DNA of 64,000 bases, taken from Casuarina equisetifolia (Eukaryota; Streptophyta; Magnoliopsida; Fagales; Casuarinaceae). This document shows, piece after piece, positions 35,013 to 46,589 of this stretch. Where the stretch lies: the NCBI GenBank assembly GCA_028551475.1, contig CM052357.1, positions 10,711,931-10,775,930 on the forward strand, read 5' to 3'. The translations under genes were made by a program, and so were the position numbers. The notes beneath the pieces were generated by a model that had not been told where the DNA came from, made no database searches, and worked only from the letters and a program-made list of their open reading frames with translations. Position 1 is the stretch's first letter. Each line of letters starts with the position of its first letter.

Positions 35013-36728
35013 ATGTCCACCTCTTCTACGGACCCCGACGCCCCTACCTTGATAGAAGACCTCACCCATATTCCCACTCCCACCCTCCCTTCTCCAGCCC
35101 TCTCTGGTGCGGACTCCACTCCGGCCCAAGACACCTTGGTTGGTGCTGGGTCTGTTGGCTCCCCTCAGCCCCTTTCGGGCCCCTCTGGTCAGCCCCCTCC
35201 TTACTCTTGGCCCCCATTTCCCTGGGCCCATTATCTCTACCCTGGGCTAGGACCAATTCCATCCAGCTCACTGGGTACGGGTCCCGGCCTTTCCCCATCG
35301 GGTGGCCCTGCTCCCTCCGACCCATCAGCCATTTCGGGTTCGAACTCGGGTTTGGATCCCTACCCGGGATTCCCGGGTTTGGGGCCAAATCCCTACCTGA
35401 ATTGGTCCCCAATTTTGCTGCCGTTCTCCGTCGCTGGCCGCCCTGAAATCGGCGACCCCCTCTTCACGGCTTCTTCTGATGGTCCCGAACTTCGCCTCAT
35501 CTCCCATGTTCTCACCGGCGCCGAGAACTACTCCCTGTGGTCACGCGATTTCCGTCGTGCTCTCGTCACAAAGGATAAGGACGGCTTCATCGATGGCGTT
35601 GTTCCTCTCCTTCCCTCCGAGCGCCTCCTCCGGCAGTGGCAGAAATGTCCCCAACTAGTTTGTTCCTGGATCGGGAACACCTTAGGCCCCGACGTCACCG
35701 CCGCTCTACCGCCCACCGAAGACGCTAAACACCTTTGGGATAATCTCTGGGAGCTCTACGGCCACTCCGATCGCGTCCGCCTTTTCCAGATCGAGCAGCA
35801 CCTCGCCGATCTCCGCCAAGGCAACCTTGCTGTTTTCGTGATCTATAATCGATTCGTGGCTCTCTGCCACGAACTCGATCAGATCACGAAACCGTTCACC
35901 GGCCCCGACGCAACCCTCCAGCAATCACGGCGGCTCAAGGAGGAACAACGCCTCACGCGGTTCCTCCTCATCTTGAATGACTCCTTCACGTCGTTCCGCT
36001 CCCAGATTTTGGCCATGGAACCGTCGCCGTCGCTCTACCGTCTCCTCTTCCTCGCCGTGCAGGAGGAAAACCACCGATTGGCCTAGGCAGAATACCTCCG
36101 TGTTAGAGAATCGATCATCCTCGCCACTCGCGCCACTGCCGCTCAGAGAGCCATCGCCACCCGCGGGCTCAATGGCGGCTATGCTGCTTCAGCGGGCTCC
36201 CTAGGGTTTCTTGAGGGAGCCCCCTCTTTAAGTGGATCAGACGGCTCTAGGCATTTACCTAGATCCGACGGTCCTCACTTCATCGCGGCTCCAGCCTCAT
36301 CTGACGGCTCCCAGGGGCTCATAAATGCGCCCCCATCTGATGGCTACCAACCTATCTCGCCCAGATCATCGATGGACGGCCCTCAGCACGCGGTCAGTGC
36401 ACCCGCACATAGGGGATCCCACGGGCTGAATAATGCGCGCGCGCGTCGCTCTAACGGGCCCGACGGGACCAACGGGTCCAGCGGGCCTCCCAGGTCCAAC
36501 GGCCCACATTCTTCTCGGATCCGGTCCAATCATTTATTTTGTGATCATTGCAAGCGCACCAACCACACAAAGGCCACATGTTGGAAATTACATGGACGTC
36601 CCGGTGAACATGACTCAAATGACAGAGATTTTGCATCTAATGCCATTATTTCCTGAGAAAATTCCAACCAACCTCTTAACGAGGCCCAGATTTCTCAGAT
36701 TATTCGGGCTTTCCAGCAGATGGGCTAA
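35013..36728 (+). pseudogene. Copia 3 gag with proline-rich N-terminus, stop-interrupted
   Basis: From the ATG at 35013 one frame runs through gag. The first 140 residues are rich in Pro, Gly and Ser (for example PSSSLGTGPGLSPSGG) and very GC-rich in DNA. Then comes the usual Copia gag core: LTGAENYSLWSRDFRRALV, CSWIGNTL, LWELYGHSDRVRLFQIEQHL and LRQGNLAVFVIYNRF. The zinc knuckle is CDHCKRTNHTKATCW (about 36541-36585). Stops lie at 36084 (TAG, from a probable CAG), 36654 (TGA) and 36726 (TAA), all in the same frame, which otherwise continues into protease. Confidence 0.85.
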
Positions 36729-38575
36729 CCTGACAAAATTGCTAGCTTTGGAGGTACTTTCTTTTGCTTCATGAGTTCTATTTTATCCACTGATTGGCTT
36801 ATTGATTCAGGTGTCAGTGATCACATTATTTGCGACCCAAATTTTTTTTCCACCATCCATACTTCTCATTCCTCTATGACTGTACGTCTCCCCACTAGAG
36901 ACGTCACATCTGTCACCAAAATTGGTGATGTCCACCTCACTCCCACATTTATTCTAAAAAATGTTCTTTATGTTCCCCACTTCCGCTTTAATCTTATCTC
37001 TGTTTCCAAAGCTTGTGCCAACAATCATTGTCGAGCCTTTTTTGATCCTCACTCTTGTTTTTTTCAGGCCCGTTCGACTGGCAAACTGATGGGCTTGGGT
37101 AAAGTTCGACAAGGCCTTTATTTTTGGACTTCCATTTCCAATAATGCTCATTTATCCTTATGTACTACTCCCCGTATGGGAACCTTTTGTAATGCCAATT
37201 TTAATAAAAATAATATTTTGCTTTCCCACCAACGCTTGGGTCATAGTGCTTCCTTCCCTCACCCCTCATGTCCTATTTGCCCCCTCGCTAAACAACCTCG
37301 TTCATCTTTTCCCATCAGTTCCTCTCGTACTTCCTCCATTTTTTCTCTTCTCCATCTTGACATTTGGGGTCCCTATCACCTAACCCACCGTGATGGGTCC
37401 CATTTTTTTCTTACCCTTGTTGATGATTTTTCTCGTGCTACTTGGGTTTTCCTCATGCAATCTAAAACCCAAGTCTTTTTTTTACCTCACCCGGTTCTTC
37501 ACTCTCATAAACACTCAATTTCATGCCTCTGTTCAACGCGTTCGTACCGATAATGCCCGTGATTTCTTTAATCATGCTTGCTCCTCTTTTTTCTCCGACC
37601 GTGGCATTCTCCATGAGAGCTCTTGTCCCTACACTCCTCAACAGAATGGCGTTGTCGAACGCAAACATTGTCATCTTCTTGAGGTTGCTTGGGCTTTAAA
37701 ATACCAAGCCTCTATCCCTGACAAATTTTAGGGGGACTGTGTGATCACTGCTGCTTACCTGATCAATAGAATGCCTTCTTGGATTCTTGCTGGGAAGACT
37801 CCCTTTGAGCTCCTCTTTGGGCGACCACCTGATCTCGATCATCTTCGAGTTTTTGGTTGCCTTTGCTTTGCTACTACTGTTGGGCATCGTGCCAAGTTTG
37901 CTCCTTGTGCTACTCGGTGCATCTTTATGGGTTATCCCTCTCTACAAAAAGGGTATCGTGTCTATGATCCTGTCTCAGGTACATTCTTCATCAGCAGAGA
38001 TGTGATTTTCCACGAAGCTGTTTTTCCTTTTCAGGATGATTTTCCAGATGGTACCTCCGCCACACCGCCGGTGCCTCCTCGACAGTTTCTGGCTGATGAT
38101 CCTGTCCCCATGCCTCACCCCATCCTTCTTTTGGGGGCCCCCAGATTTACCCATCCTCCTCACCATCCCACACTTCCCCCCCTTCCTAATGACCTTCCCA
38201 CCTCTCCACCCTCTCCCGCGCCGCCTGGCCCTCTTCCTCACCTTCAGTCCCCGGACCCCCCTCTCCCTTCCCCGGTCATGGATTCTGTTCCTGATAATTC
38301 CTTGGCTATTGTCCCTTATATATCCCCCTCAGCCACTCCCGTGCCTACACCCCCTCTCGCTCCTCAGCGCTCTAGTCGCGCCACCCACCCCCTACCTGGA
38401 CCCGGGACTACATTTGCTCCACCTCCTCTTCCCCTGGCTCTCACTACCCTATCTCCTCCTATGTCAGCTTTGCTCATCTCTCTCCGGATCACCTTTGTTG
38501 CATCAGTCGGATCTCTACTGCGGTGGAACCTTCCTCTTACCATGAGGCTGCCTCTGCCCTCGCTGGCAACAGGCC
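36729..38575 (+). pseudogene. Copia 3 protease and integrase, frameshifted
   Basis: The frame of gag continues to 37553. It holds the protease site WLIDSGVSDHI and the integrase start LSHQRLGHS, CPICPLAKQPR and LHLDIWGPY...DDFSRATWVF. A change of frame in a T-rich run near 37480-37500 is needed to reach VRTDNARDFF, SCPYTPQQNGVVERKH and then, after a TAG at 37729 (a probable former Trp codon), [16 protein letters not shown] and [10 protein letters not shown] second frame change near 38500-38570 leads to reverse transcriptase. The tail between about 38060 and 38460 is Pro/Ser-rich linker. Confidence 0.85.
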
Positions 38576-40102
38576 ATGGAAGCTGAACTCCATGCACTTG
38601 CGGACAACCGCACTTGGGATATTGTTCCTCGTCCTCCTCATCGTCATCCTATTGGTTGCAAATGGGTCTACAAGATCAAGCACCGTGCTGATGGCTCTGT
38701 TGAGCGCTACAAGGCTCGCCTGGTTGCTAAGGGCTACACTCAGAAAGAGGGTTTTGATTATCATGACACATTCTCTCCTGTCGCCAAGGCCGGCATTGTT
38801 CGCTCCTTTCTAGCTGTTGCTGCTCTACGAGACTGGTCTCTTCATCAGATGGACGTCAACAATGCCTTTCTCCATGGTGACTTAGATGAAGAAATCTATA
38901 TGGATCTTCCTTCGGGCTTACGAAGACAGGGGGAGTCTCAGGTTTGTCGTCTCCGTAAATCCCTATATGGTCTCAAGCAAACTTCCCGACAATGGTATGC
39001 AAAGTTCACAGCTGCTCTTCTCTCGGTGAACTTCCGCCAATCTCGCCATGACTATGCTCTCTTCACTTGGAGACAGGGTACTTCCTCTCTTTATTTACTC
39101 ATATATGTGGATGACATCTTGATCATGGGAAATAATCTTTCGGCCATTGATCGTTTCAAATCTTATCTTCACTCTACCTTCTACATCAAGGACCTTGGAC
39201 CACCTAAATACTATTTGGGCATTGAGATTGCACGCTCAGAACAGGGAATTTGTCTCAGTCAACAAAAATTTGTCTTAGAAATCCTCTTTGATGCTGGGCT
39301 GTTTGGTTGTAAACCAGCTGTCATTCCTTTTGAGCAGAATTTAAGCCTCACTACACCGGAATATGATACCGGGACATCATCTCCTGATACAGACCAGTTA
39401 CTTCAGGATCCTTCTAAGTATAAATGCTTAGTAGGAAAATTCATCTACCTCACCATGACACGACCAGACATTTGTTATGCAGTCCAAATCCTCAGTCAGT
39501 TCATGCATGCCCCGAAGCAATCCCACATGAATGCAACCCTCAAGGTTGTTAAGTACTTAAAGGGATGCCCCGGTCTTGGACTTCTATTATCTAGAAATTG
39601 CAACTTGGAAATGAAGGCATATTGTGATACTAACTATGCCACATGTCCTATGAGCCGTCGATCAACAACAGGTTTCTGCATTAAGTTAGGTAACTCTCTC
39701 CTTTCTTGGAAGACAAAGAAGCAATTTACTGTTTCCTTATCATCTGCTGAATCAGAATATCGAGCAATGGCAAAGACAACTTGTGAAGTCATATGGTTAA
39801 GAGGACTACTACGTGACCTTGGCATACGATTAAAAGGTCCCACGTTACTATTTTGTGATAACGATGCAGCTTTGAAACTTTCGGCAAATCCTATAGTCCA
39901 TGAACGGACCAAACATATTGAGGTAGATTGCCACTTCACAAAAGATAAGATTCAGGAAGGAGTTATCAAGACTCGTGAAATAGACACTACAAAACAACCT
40001 GCTGACATTTTCACCAAGGCCCTCTGTCAACGACAACACACGTATCTACTAAACAAGCTTGGAGTGTTCGACGTCTATAGACCTCCAAAACCACCAGCTT
40101 GA
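38576..40102 (+). CDS. Copia 3 reverse transcriptase and RNase H frame
   Basis: This is an open stretch of 508 codons with the complete C-terminal part of a Copia polyprotein. The reverse transcriptase begins with TWDIVPRPP and contains [43 protein letters not shown], the catalytic YVDDILIMG (about residues 178-186) and [11 protein letters not shown]. RNase H has [49 protein letters not shown] and ADIFTKALC. The terminal TGA overlaps the polypurine tract. The frame itself is undamaged, but it is separated from gag by upstream stops and frameshifts and probably is not translated as part of a full polyprotein. Confidence 0.85.
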   Translation: MEAELHALADNRTWDIVPRPPHRHPIGCKWVYKIKHRADGSVERYKARLVAKGYTQKEGFDYHDTFSPVAKAGIVRSFLAVAALRDWSLHQMDVNNAFLHGDLDEEIYMDLPSGLRRQGESQVCRLRKSLYGLKQTSRQWYAKFTAALLSVNFRQSRHDYALFTWRQGTSSLYLLIYVDDILIMGNNLSAIDRFKSYLHSTFYIKDLGPPKYYLGIEIARSEQGICLSQQKFVLEILFDAGLFGCKPAVIPFEQNLSLTTPEYDTGTSSPDTDQLLQDPSKYKCLVGKFIYLTMTRPDICYAVQILSQFMHAPKQSHMNATLKVVKYLKGCPGLGLLLSRNCNLEMKAYCDTNYATCPMSRRSTTGFCIKLGNSLLSWKTKKQFTVSLSSAESEYRAMAKTTCEVIWLRGLLRDLGIRLKGPTLLFCDNDAALKLSANPIVHERTKHIEVDCHFTKDKIQEGVIKTREIDTTKQPADIFTKALCQRQHTYLLNKLGVFDVYRPPKPPA

Positions 40103-40109
40103 GGGGGAG

Positions 40110-40358
40110 TGTTGGAGATCCGTATGCCTAATAGAAATATTTGTTCCTTATTTAGGAATATTTCCTTGCATGTATATTGCATTATTTTGGAAAAATATCA
40201 TTGTGTTAGGTAGGATTATATTTCATTTATTCTCTTGTATATTTCCTTTCATGGTAGTTCCTATCATTATATAAGGACACCATATGTAAAGCCTTTCTCT
40301 TAAGCCAATACACAAAACTTCTCCAAATCTATGTTCTCTTCCTTCTCAACTTGTGACA
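40110..40358 (+). repeat. 3' LTR of Copia 3
   Basis: It is identical to the 5' LTR apart from one transition. It begins immediately after the polypurine tract that overlaps the polyprotein stop codon (40100-40102). Confidence 0.95.
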
Positions 40359-40363
40359 CACTT

Positions 40364-41769
40364 CTCTTCTTCATAATGTCTTCTTATTACAATTCTTCTT
40401 TTTTTTCTTTTTAAATACATATATCCAACTCATATACTTAGATGTTGAACTTGAGATGTTTTATTTCTAAACAACACTTACCTTGCCAACATGCAGCAAT
40501 CAGTCAACGTCTTAAAAGGCAATAAAGACAAAAAGTTTAGGCAACGTTTCGGCAGATGGTGACATGAAATTGCTAAAGTTGAGCCATAACATTTTATTCT
40601 TGCCGCATTGATGGGTTCCCAAGATGAAAGCCACTGGTTTCCGTCGGCTTCTTACGACACTATTTGAAGGTTGCAGTCAGCCATGACGAAAATGGGTTCT
40701 GCGAGTGTGATACGTGGTGGTTTTCTGGATTAATTTAACTCAAAGAAGATTGGGTTATAAGACGGATGAATGGTTTAGCAAGTCAAACACGTCGATTTGA
40801 GTCATCCCGAAAACTAAATTTACTTTTCTTTTTTATTTTTCTTTTCAATGTTAAAGAAAAAGAGAATTAAAAAACGAGGAATAAAAATTTAAATTTTTTG
40901 GAAAGAGACATAAATCTCTTTAGAATTAATACGTTTTCTGATTAAATTAAACATATTTACAATAAAGACAATTATCTCTTAAATAGTAGTCCTTACCCGA
41001 TATCCCCTTATTCGTTCTTTACCCGTTTCACATGGAAAAAAAGTAAATCTTAAATGCCTACTCTTTATTTGACTGGTTATTTGTTACTTATCTTTATATG
41101 TATTAAAGTGTGAGAATATTATTCTAAAACCTTAACACATTAATTTATCACTTATAAAACCAAGAATCTTCAACTTCCAGCTCGATAGTCTTGGGAATCT
41201 TGCATCTATCGTGCTTTTGTTGAGATCTTTTCGGGGCAGCACATGGGAAGCCTTCTGTCTTCTAGCCTCGTGGAGAGAGATGTGGCACGAAAAGAGGGAA
41301 GGAAGAAGGGAATTTCTGTTGTGGTCCTTGCACATGGACATATTAATTCTTAAAAAATACTATATCTTTGTAAAATATTTTTTATATTTTAAAATAAAGT
41401 ATATTAGAGTCTTAATGTGGATCTTATATTTTTTAAACGTCGGTTTGAAACTCATAATGCTTGCAATCCAAATATTCCCAATTACCTATTAAATTATTTT
41501 GATGTAACATTTTAGAAAAGAAAATATTGATGAATGTTTTAATTCTTGAGTTGTGACGTTTTATAAAAGAAATATTGATGAACATGCGACCTCTCCCCTT
41601 CACATCGCCATCCGGTCTTTATCAACTAATGAAAAATAAACAGCAATTGACTGCTAAAGAAACCCACGTAAAGCCCCCCCTCCCCTTATCATCCAAATTA
41701 TTGTTCATCATTTCCAACCATAAAAACTCTAGGGAAGCAGATTTTAACAGAAGACACCTTTGCTAAGCC
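40364..41769. other. Interval upstream of CYP94A-like gene
   Basis: No gene is supported. The last few hundred bases are the presumed promoter and leader of the P450 gene. A cccacgta string (about 41664), similar to the ACGT core bound by bZIP factors, lies about 105 bases upstream of the start codon, but a single short match proves little. Confidence 0.5.
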
Positions 41770-43296
41770 ATGTTGTTCCTCCAAGTACTTGGCTTATTTT
41801 TCCTTCTCTTTCTACTCCTACTTTCCACCCTCTTCCTTTCCAAAGCTTCAAAACCCAAGAAACAATCACATCCACCACCCTCCACCACCATCAGCCTTCC
41901 AAGATCCTACCCTATAGTCGGTTCATTCTTCGCCGTGCTTCGTAACCGGAACCGTCGCCTCCAATGGCTGTCAGACATTCTTTCCATTTCACCTTCTGCT
42001 ACCTACGTCCTCCACCGCTCCTACAACCAGCGCCAGGTCTTCACGGCCAACCCTGCCGTCGTCCGGCACATCCTCAAGACCAACTTCCACAACTATGGGA
42101 AGGGAAACATTTCCTACCTGACACTCAAAGACATGCTTGGAGACGGCATCTTCAACGTGGACGGGCCATCCTGGAAGTTCCAAAGACAAGTTGCTAGCCA
42201 CGAGTTCAGCACCAAGTCTATGCGCAAGTTCGTGGAGACTGTCGTGGACGAAGAAATCTCTGATCGCCTCCTCCCTGTCCTCTCCTCAGCTGCCGCAACC
42301 GGAACTATCCTGGACTTGCAGGATATCCTTCAAAGGTTTGCCTTTGACAATATATGCAAAATAGCTTTCGGGTTCGATCCTGCCTACCTGTTGCCCTCTC
42401 TTCCTGAAACCAAGTTCGCTCAAGCTTTTGACGAGAGCACCAAGATCAGCAGCGAGAGATTCAACACTTTACTCCCAAACGTTTGGAAAATCAAGAAACT
42501 GCTAAATATTGGGTCCGAGAAGCGTCTGAGAGTCGCAGTCTCAGAAATTCAAGAATTCGCTAGAAAAATAGTAAAAGAAAAGAAGCAGGAGCTTAGGGAG
42601 AAAACCTCGCTCGACTGTGTCGACCTCTTGTCAAGGTTCTTGAGCTCCGGCTACTCGGACGAGGACTTCGTGACGGACATAGTGATAAGCTTCATACTTG
42701 CTGGGCGTGACACTACCTCAGCCGCTTTGACATGGTATTTCTGGCTACTCTCCAAGAACCCGCATGTCGAAACCCAGGTGCTGAAGGAAATCAAAGGGAA
42801 ATCAGAAGCGCCCGACTACGACGAAATCAAAGACATGGTGTACACTCACGCTTCTCTGTGCGAAAGCATGCGGTTGTACCCGCCTGTACCGGCAGACTCG
42901 AAGGAGGCCGCGGACGACGACGTTCTGCCGGACGGGACGGTGGTGAAGAAGGGAATGAGAGTGATTTACGTGCCATACGCAATGGGGAGGTTGGAGACGC
43001 TTTGGGGATCGGACTGGGTGGAGTTCAAGCCGGAGCGATGGCTAGATAGGGAAGAGAATGGTCTGTGGAGGTTCGTGGGCAGGGACCCGTACTTGTACCC
43101 TGTGTTCCAGGCAGGGCCAAGGATTTGCCTGGGGAAGGAGATGGCGTTCTTGCAAATGAAGAGGATCCTGGCGGGGGTTCTCAGGCAGTTCAAGGTGGTG
43201 CCGGCGGTAGAGAGCGGGGTAGAACCGGAGTTTGTACCGAAACTCACAGCCAAAATGAAAGGTGGGTTGCCGGTGAGGATACTGGAGAGGGTATGA
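41770..43296 (+). CDS. Cytochrome P450, CYP94A type
   Basis: An intronless gene of 508 residues with a hydrophobic ER anchor at residues 3-24. CYP94A enzymes of other plants hydroxylate the end carbon of fatty acids; CYP94B and C relatives oxidise jasmonoyl-isoleucine. Landmarks are the I-helix AGRDTTSA (311-318), the K-helix ESMR (365-368), PERW, and the heme-binding FQAGPRICLGKE with Cys453. CYP94-type segments include GDGIFNVDGPSWKFQRQVASHEFSTKS, LQDILQRFAFDNICKIAFGFDP and FVTDIVISFILAGRDTTSA. Wording closer to CYP94A than to CYP94B or C is seen at VLPDGTVVKKGMRV. No lesion is visible. Substrate is not deducible from sequence. Confidence 0.93.
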   Translation: MLFLQVLGLFFLLFLLLLSTLFLSKASKPKKQSHPPPSTTISLPRSYPIVGSFFAVLRNRNRRLQWLSDILSISPSATYVLHRSYNQRQVFTANPAVVRHILKTNFHNYGKGNISYLTLKDMLGDGIFNVDGPSWKFQRQVASHEFSTKSMRKFVETVVDEEISDRLLPVLSSAAATGTILDLQDILQRFAFDNICKIAFGFDPAYLLPSLPETKFAQAFDESTKISSERFNTLLPNVWKIKKLLNIGSEKRLRVAVSEIQEFARKIVKEKKQELREKTSLDCVDLLSRFLSSGYSDEDFVTDIVISFILAGRDTTSAALTWYFWLLSKNPHVETQVLKEIKGKSEAPDYDEIKDMVYTHASLCESMRLYPPVPADSKEAADDDVLPDGTVVKKGMRVIYVPYAMGRLETLWGSDWVEFKPERWLDREENGLWRFVGRDPYLYPVFQAGPRICLGKEMAFLQMKRILAGVLRQFKVVPAVESGVEPEFVPKLTAKMKGGLPVRILERV

Positions 43297-43584
43297 CGTG
43301 CATATTTGGCATCTGGTATGAATGGCGGCTTTTCATTTCAGTGGAGACAGCCTGAGATTTCCTTGTTACCCTAGTTGATTTGTCCCTTCCAGTTGTATTT
43401 TCTGTTGTTTTACAAATAAACTTTTATGAACTAGTGATCACCGAAAACTTTAAAATTGTTTTGAACTGGTTTTAATGATTTAAGTTAATTGGATGCTTCA
43501 CATTAGATGTGATAATCTATAATGTTACTGGAGTTAAAGTCAAAGGAGTTGCAACTTCTACTTGCTTTTAATTCTCAGCTAGAG
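43297..43584. other. 3' region of the P450 gene
   Basis: Presumed 3' UTR and spacer (a possible polyadenylation region with caaataaact near 43416). Nothing else seen. Confidence 0.5.
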
Positions 43585-44345
43585 GAAAAGCTGAACTTAA
43601 CCATTGTCTAGAGCATGAATCAATAATTTTTTTTTTCTATCTCTTTATTCCAGAACAGGATTACCCAAATTGGAAGATTAGTTCCTTGACAACAGCTAAA
43701 ACTTTTGGACTTTTGCATCTTTGTTACTTTAGTGATGCAGAGATAATATAAGTATGTACAAACAGTTTAGTCGCTAAAAGACCTACACCAAACTCGCTTC
43801 CAAATGAAGGTAGTTGTATCAGATTTGAAAATTTTGAACTCATCAATTTTTTTAATAAAAATTGAAACTTTGCTTTGATTAAGAGATAGACAATCTCTTG
43901 ACCTGGCCAAGCTTCCCATATCTAACTTATCGTAATAAGTTTTGATTCTAATAAATTGTTGGATAGAGATCTTAAGTTTTAAGCCAAAAACTTCTTAAAA
44001 TTTGCAGGATAACAAGAAAGTAGAGTTCTTATAGCTCTGAGTACCTTGAGTCTAAGCTCTTGTTGCCGTTGATGTATCAGCACAAGAATTGCTCTTCGGA
44101 AAACGTGAATCTGATGCGGATCTCTAGAATTCCGCTTTCCTAGTTGGTTCAGATAAAAAATTAACTCTCATAGAGCTCTTTTTGTTGGAGGGCTCAAAGC
44201 CTTTAAGTATGATGCATTTTATAATGCACAATTCGCCCTTTTCTCAGAGTCGATGATATTCGCTTCGTACATTACAAGAATATGATAAAGGGTGATGTAA
44301 AAAAGTAAAGATTTATTTTATACTTGTACCAATTTTGTTGTGAAT
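43585..44345. repeat. DUF247-unit 5' flank repeat, copy D
   Basis: This matches the 5' flanks at 21700-22600 and 25360-26240, including the shared 20-base string at 44089. It shows that the fourth unit once had the same upstream arrangement as A and B. Confidence 0.8.
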
Positions 44346-44746
44346 ATTTCTATGTAAAAGTTCACTTAATGATATGAGGTCATTCTTTATACTTATAGTT
44401 GATTTTTAACCAAGTTCCTTCTGTCTTCTCAAGTTATTGATGGTTTTGAGTGGGAAGGAGGAGTCGAGTGATTCCCTTGAACTCTTCAGTCAAAAGGAGA
44501 TTGGTGAAGTAATGCAAGGACAAGGCTTTCCTTCGCAGCAGAAAACAACTACGCCAGGGCCAACCCACCTTCTTGACCTTTTGAGGACAAGACTCTTGGA
44601 TGATCCAAAACCTAACCACCCGATACAAAGGTTTGAAAGGAGAAAAAAAAATTTACCAAGATTGGCAATCGTTTAGCACAGTACAGGAGCTTAAAGCAGC
44701 AGGAATCAAAGTGAAAGGTCGTGATTGTAACTTGAGAAATGTAAAA

Positions 44747-45116
44747 TGTTACGGGTTTGGGCTCATAGGTCTAGCCTAAAGTCAGTTTAATTTAGAATTT
44801 TTTGGATAAGATATGATTTCATTAGATAAGATAAGCTTTACTTAAGTAGGTTGAATTAGTCTAAGATTCTATATCTTCTCTTTATATAAGGACATAATTC
44901 CTGTAAAAGAAGCCAATCTAGATTGTTGGTTTGTTTATTTGTTTTATTTTTATCATTTAGTTTATTTTATCTTTTCTTATGGTTTGGGGTTTCCTCACAT
45001 CTGAACCCCAATTAACGCTTTGGGAGTTTTTATTTGCAGTCCTAATTTATCTTTTGTGAGAGAATCACCCACCATTCCTTACAAGTAATGATACAGTATG
45101 ATTTAAAACAATATCA
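44747..45116 (+). mobile_element. Solo LTR, 370 bp, in pseudogene D
   Basis: It starts tgttacggg, ends atatca, and is flanked by taaaa at 44742-44746 and 45117-45121, a perfect 5-bp target duplication. Member A shows the empty site (cgtaaaatttactgg). A TATA-like tttatataag at about 44881-44890 suggests plus orientation. No internal region or second LTR remains. Confidence 0.88.
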
Positions 45117-45186
45117 TAAAATTTACTGGAGGATTCGGTTTATACCTGGGATGCCTTAAGCTACCCGGGCTCACAGTGGATGACTC

Positions 45187-45590
45187 TGTTGAACATGTGA
45201 CGTGACTGCTAGACAAGCTTTAGAAGTCTTTTGTTCAAACACGGCAACCTTATAAATGAAGATAAGGTGAAGGTAACGTAAAAAGCATCAAGACAAGATA
45301 GGAAAAGCATGGTGCTGTATGCTTTTTGAAAAAGAAAAATGGTAAAGACCTTACTTTTGTAAGTCCCAATACGGGCATAGCAATCATAGACCTAGGTTGC
45401 TAATTTATCTTTTTGTCTTTAAGCAGTAGCACTAGTAAGAGACATGTAACGTGCTGACTACAAACTAGAAGTTCACTTGGAACTCACTATAATTTGCTTC
45501 TGCTTTTACTAAGTATCATAGAACCATTTGGTTCAGTCGTTCGTGTTCTCTTCCTACATTTCCTTTACAAACTGCCTTTATCGTTCAACA
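45187..45590 (+). repeat. 5' LTR of Copia 4
   Basis: 404 bp with TG...CA ends. It includes aaaaagaaaaat where the 3' LTR has a shorter A-run, which accounts for part of the length difference. Confidence 0.93.
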
Positions 45591-45647
45591 GTGGTATCAA
45601 AAGCCGAAAGGTTCCTCTTTGTCTGAAAATCTTCATTGATTTTAGAA

Positions 45648-46562
45648 ATGGCCTCTACTCCATCCTCTGATGCCTCTTCTTCAATCTTTCCTCCACAGTC
45701 TGCTCCAATCATTCTTGGCTCCACCATTCCGCTGCCTATTTTCAATGAGACCAATTATCAAACATGGTCCCTTTGGATGACAACTTATCTAAAATGCCAA
45801 GGAATGTGGGAGCTTGTTGAAAGTGGAACTCCCACAACCACATCAACATCAACTTCTGAACTCACACCTACCGAATGTGAACGCATTAAAAAGCAACAAG
45901 AGAGAGAGTTTAAAGCTCTTGTGGTGCTTCAGATGGGTGTTGCAGACAATGAGTTCCATCGTACTAGTCATGCGACCACTCCACATGAAGCTTGGATCAC
46001 TCTAAGAAATAAGTTTGTAGGCACTAGAAAGGTACGTGCTGTTCATTTTCAATCCTTGAAAGGGGACTTTGAACTGCTCAAAATGGAAGATGCAGAAACT
46101 ATAAATGCCTATTTCTCTAGAGTTAACATTGTTGTGAGTCAAATTCGAAACCTAGGTGAAGAATGGCCTGAGTTTCGTATAGTAGAAAAAATTCTCATTA
46201 GTCTCACAGAAAAATTTAATGCAATAGTTACCAAAATTGAGAAAACAAAAGATTTTGTCAATATGCCAGTGTCGGAGTTAGTAGGGTCCTTGATAGCATT
46301 TGAAAAAAGGATATGTAGGAGAAAGGAGAGAGCAAATGATGAAATGGCATTTAAAGCCAAGATGTTTGTAGGTTCAAAAACTAGTGAGGAAAAATCCTCA
46401 ATTGAACAACCTTCAGAGGGTAGATCTAGATATCCACTGTGTGGGGTATGTAAAAAGTCCAACCATCTAGAAAAGTATTGTTGGCATAAAGGTAAACCTC
46501 AATGCAAAAATTGTCAACGGTTTGGTCATGTTGAAAAAAATTATAGGCACAAAGAAACATAA
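45648..46562 (+). pseudogene. Copia 4 gag
   Basis: From the ATG at 45648 (MASTPSSDASS) an open frame of about 304 codons runs to a TAA at 46560. It contains IPLPIFNETNYQTWSLWMT, the gag core FEKRICRRKERAND and a complete zinc knuckle CGVCKKSNHLEKYC. A second knuckle-like CKNCQRFGHVEKNY has lost its final cysteine. In intact relatives gag runs on into protease, so the TAA is a lesion. Confidence 0.8.
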
Positions 46563-46589
46563 CAAGCAAAGTCGACAAAAGATACTTCA

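Larger units (their letters stand above)
34660..40358 (+). mobile_element. Copia element 3, young, complete structure
   Basis: The LTRs at 34660-34908 and 40110-40358 are each 249 bp and differ at one base that I can find (cctttcgtgg against cctttcatgg). The target duplication is cactt at 34655-34659 and 40359-40363. The primer site tggtatcacgagcc starts at 34909, directly after the LTR, and the polypurine tract gagggggag ends at 40109. Order is gag, protease, integrase, reverse transcriptase, RNase H. The polyprotein is broken by in-frame stops at 36084, 36654, 36726 and 37729 and by frame changes near 37480-37500 and 38500-38570, so the copy is non-autonomous. Confidence 0.95.

Noticed and set aside
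34943..35446. A 167-codon frame overlapping the start of Copia 3 gag
   Set aside because: It is an out-of-frame shadow of the GC-rich gag sequence; the frame from 35013 holds the recognisable gag core.
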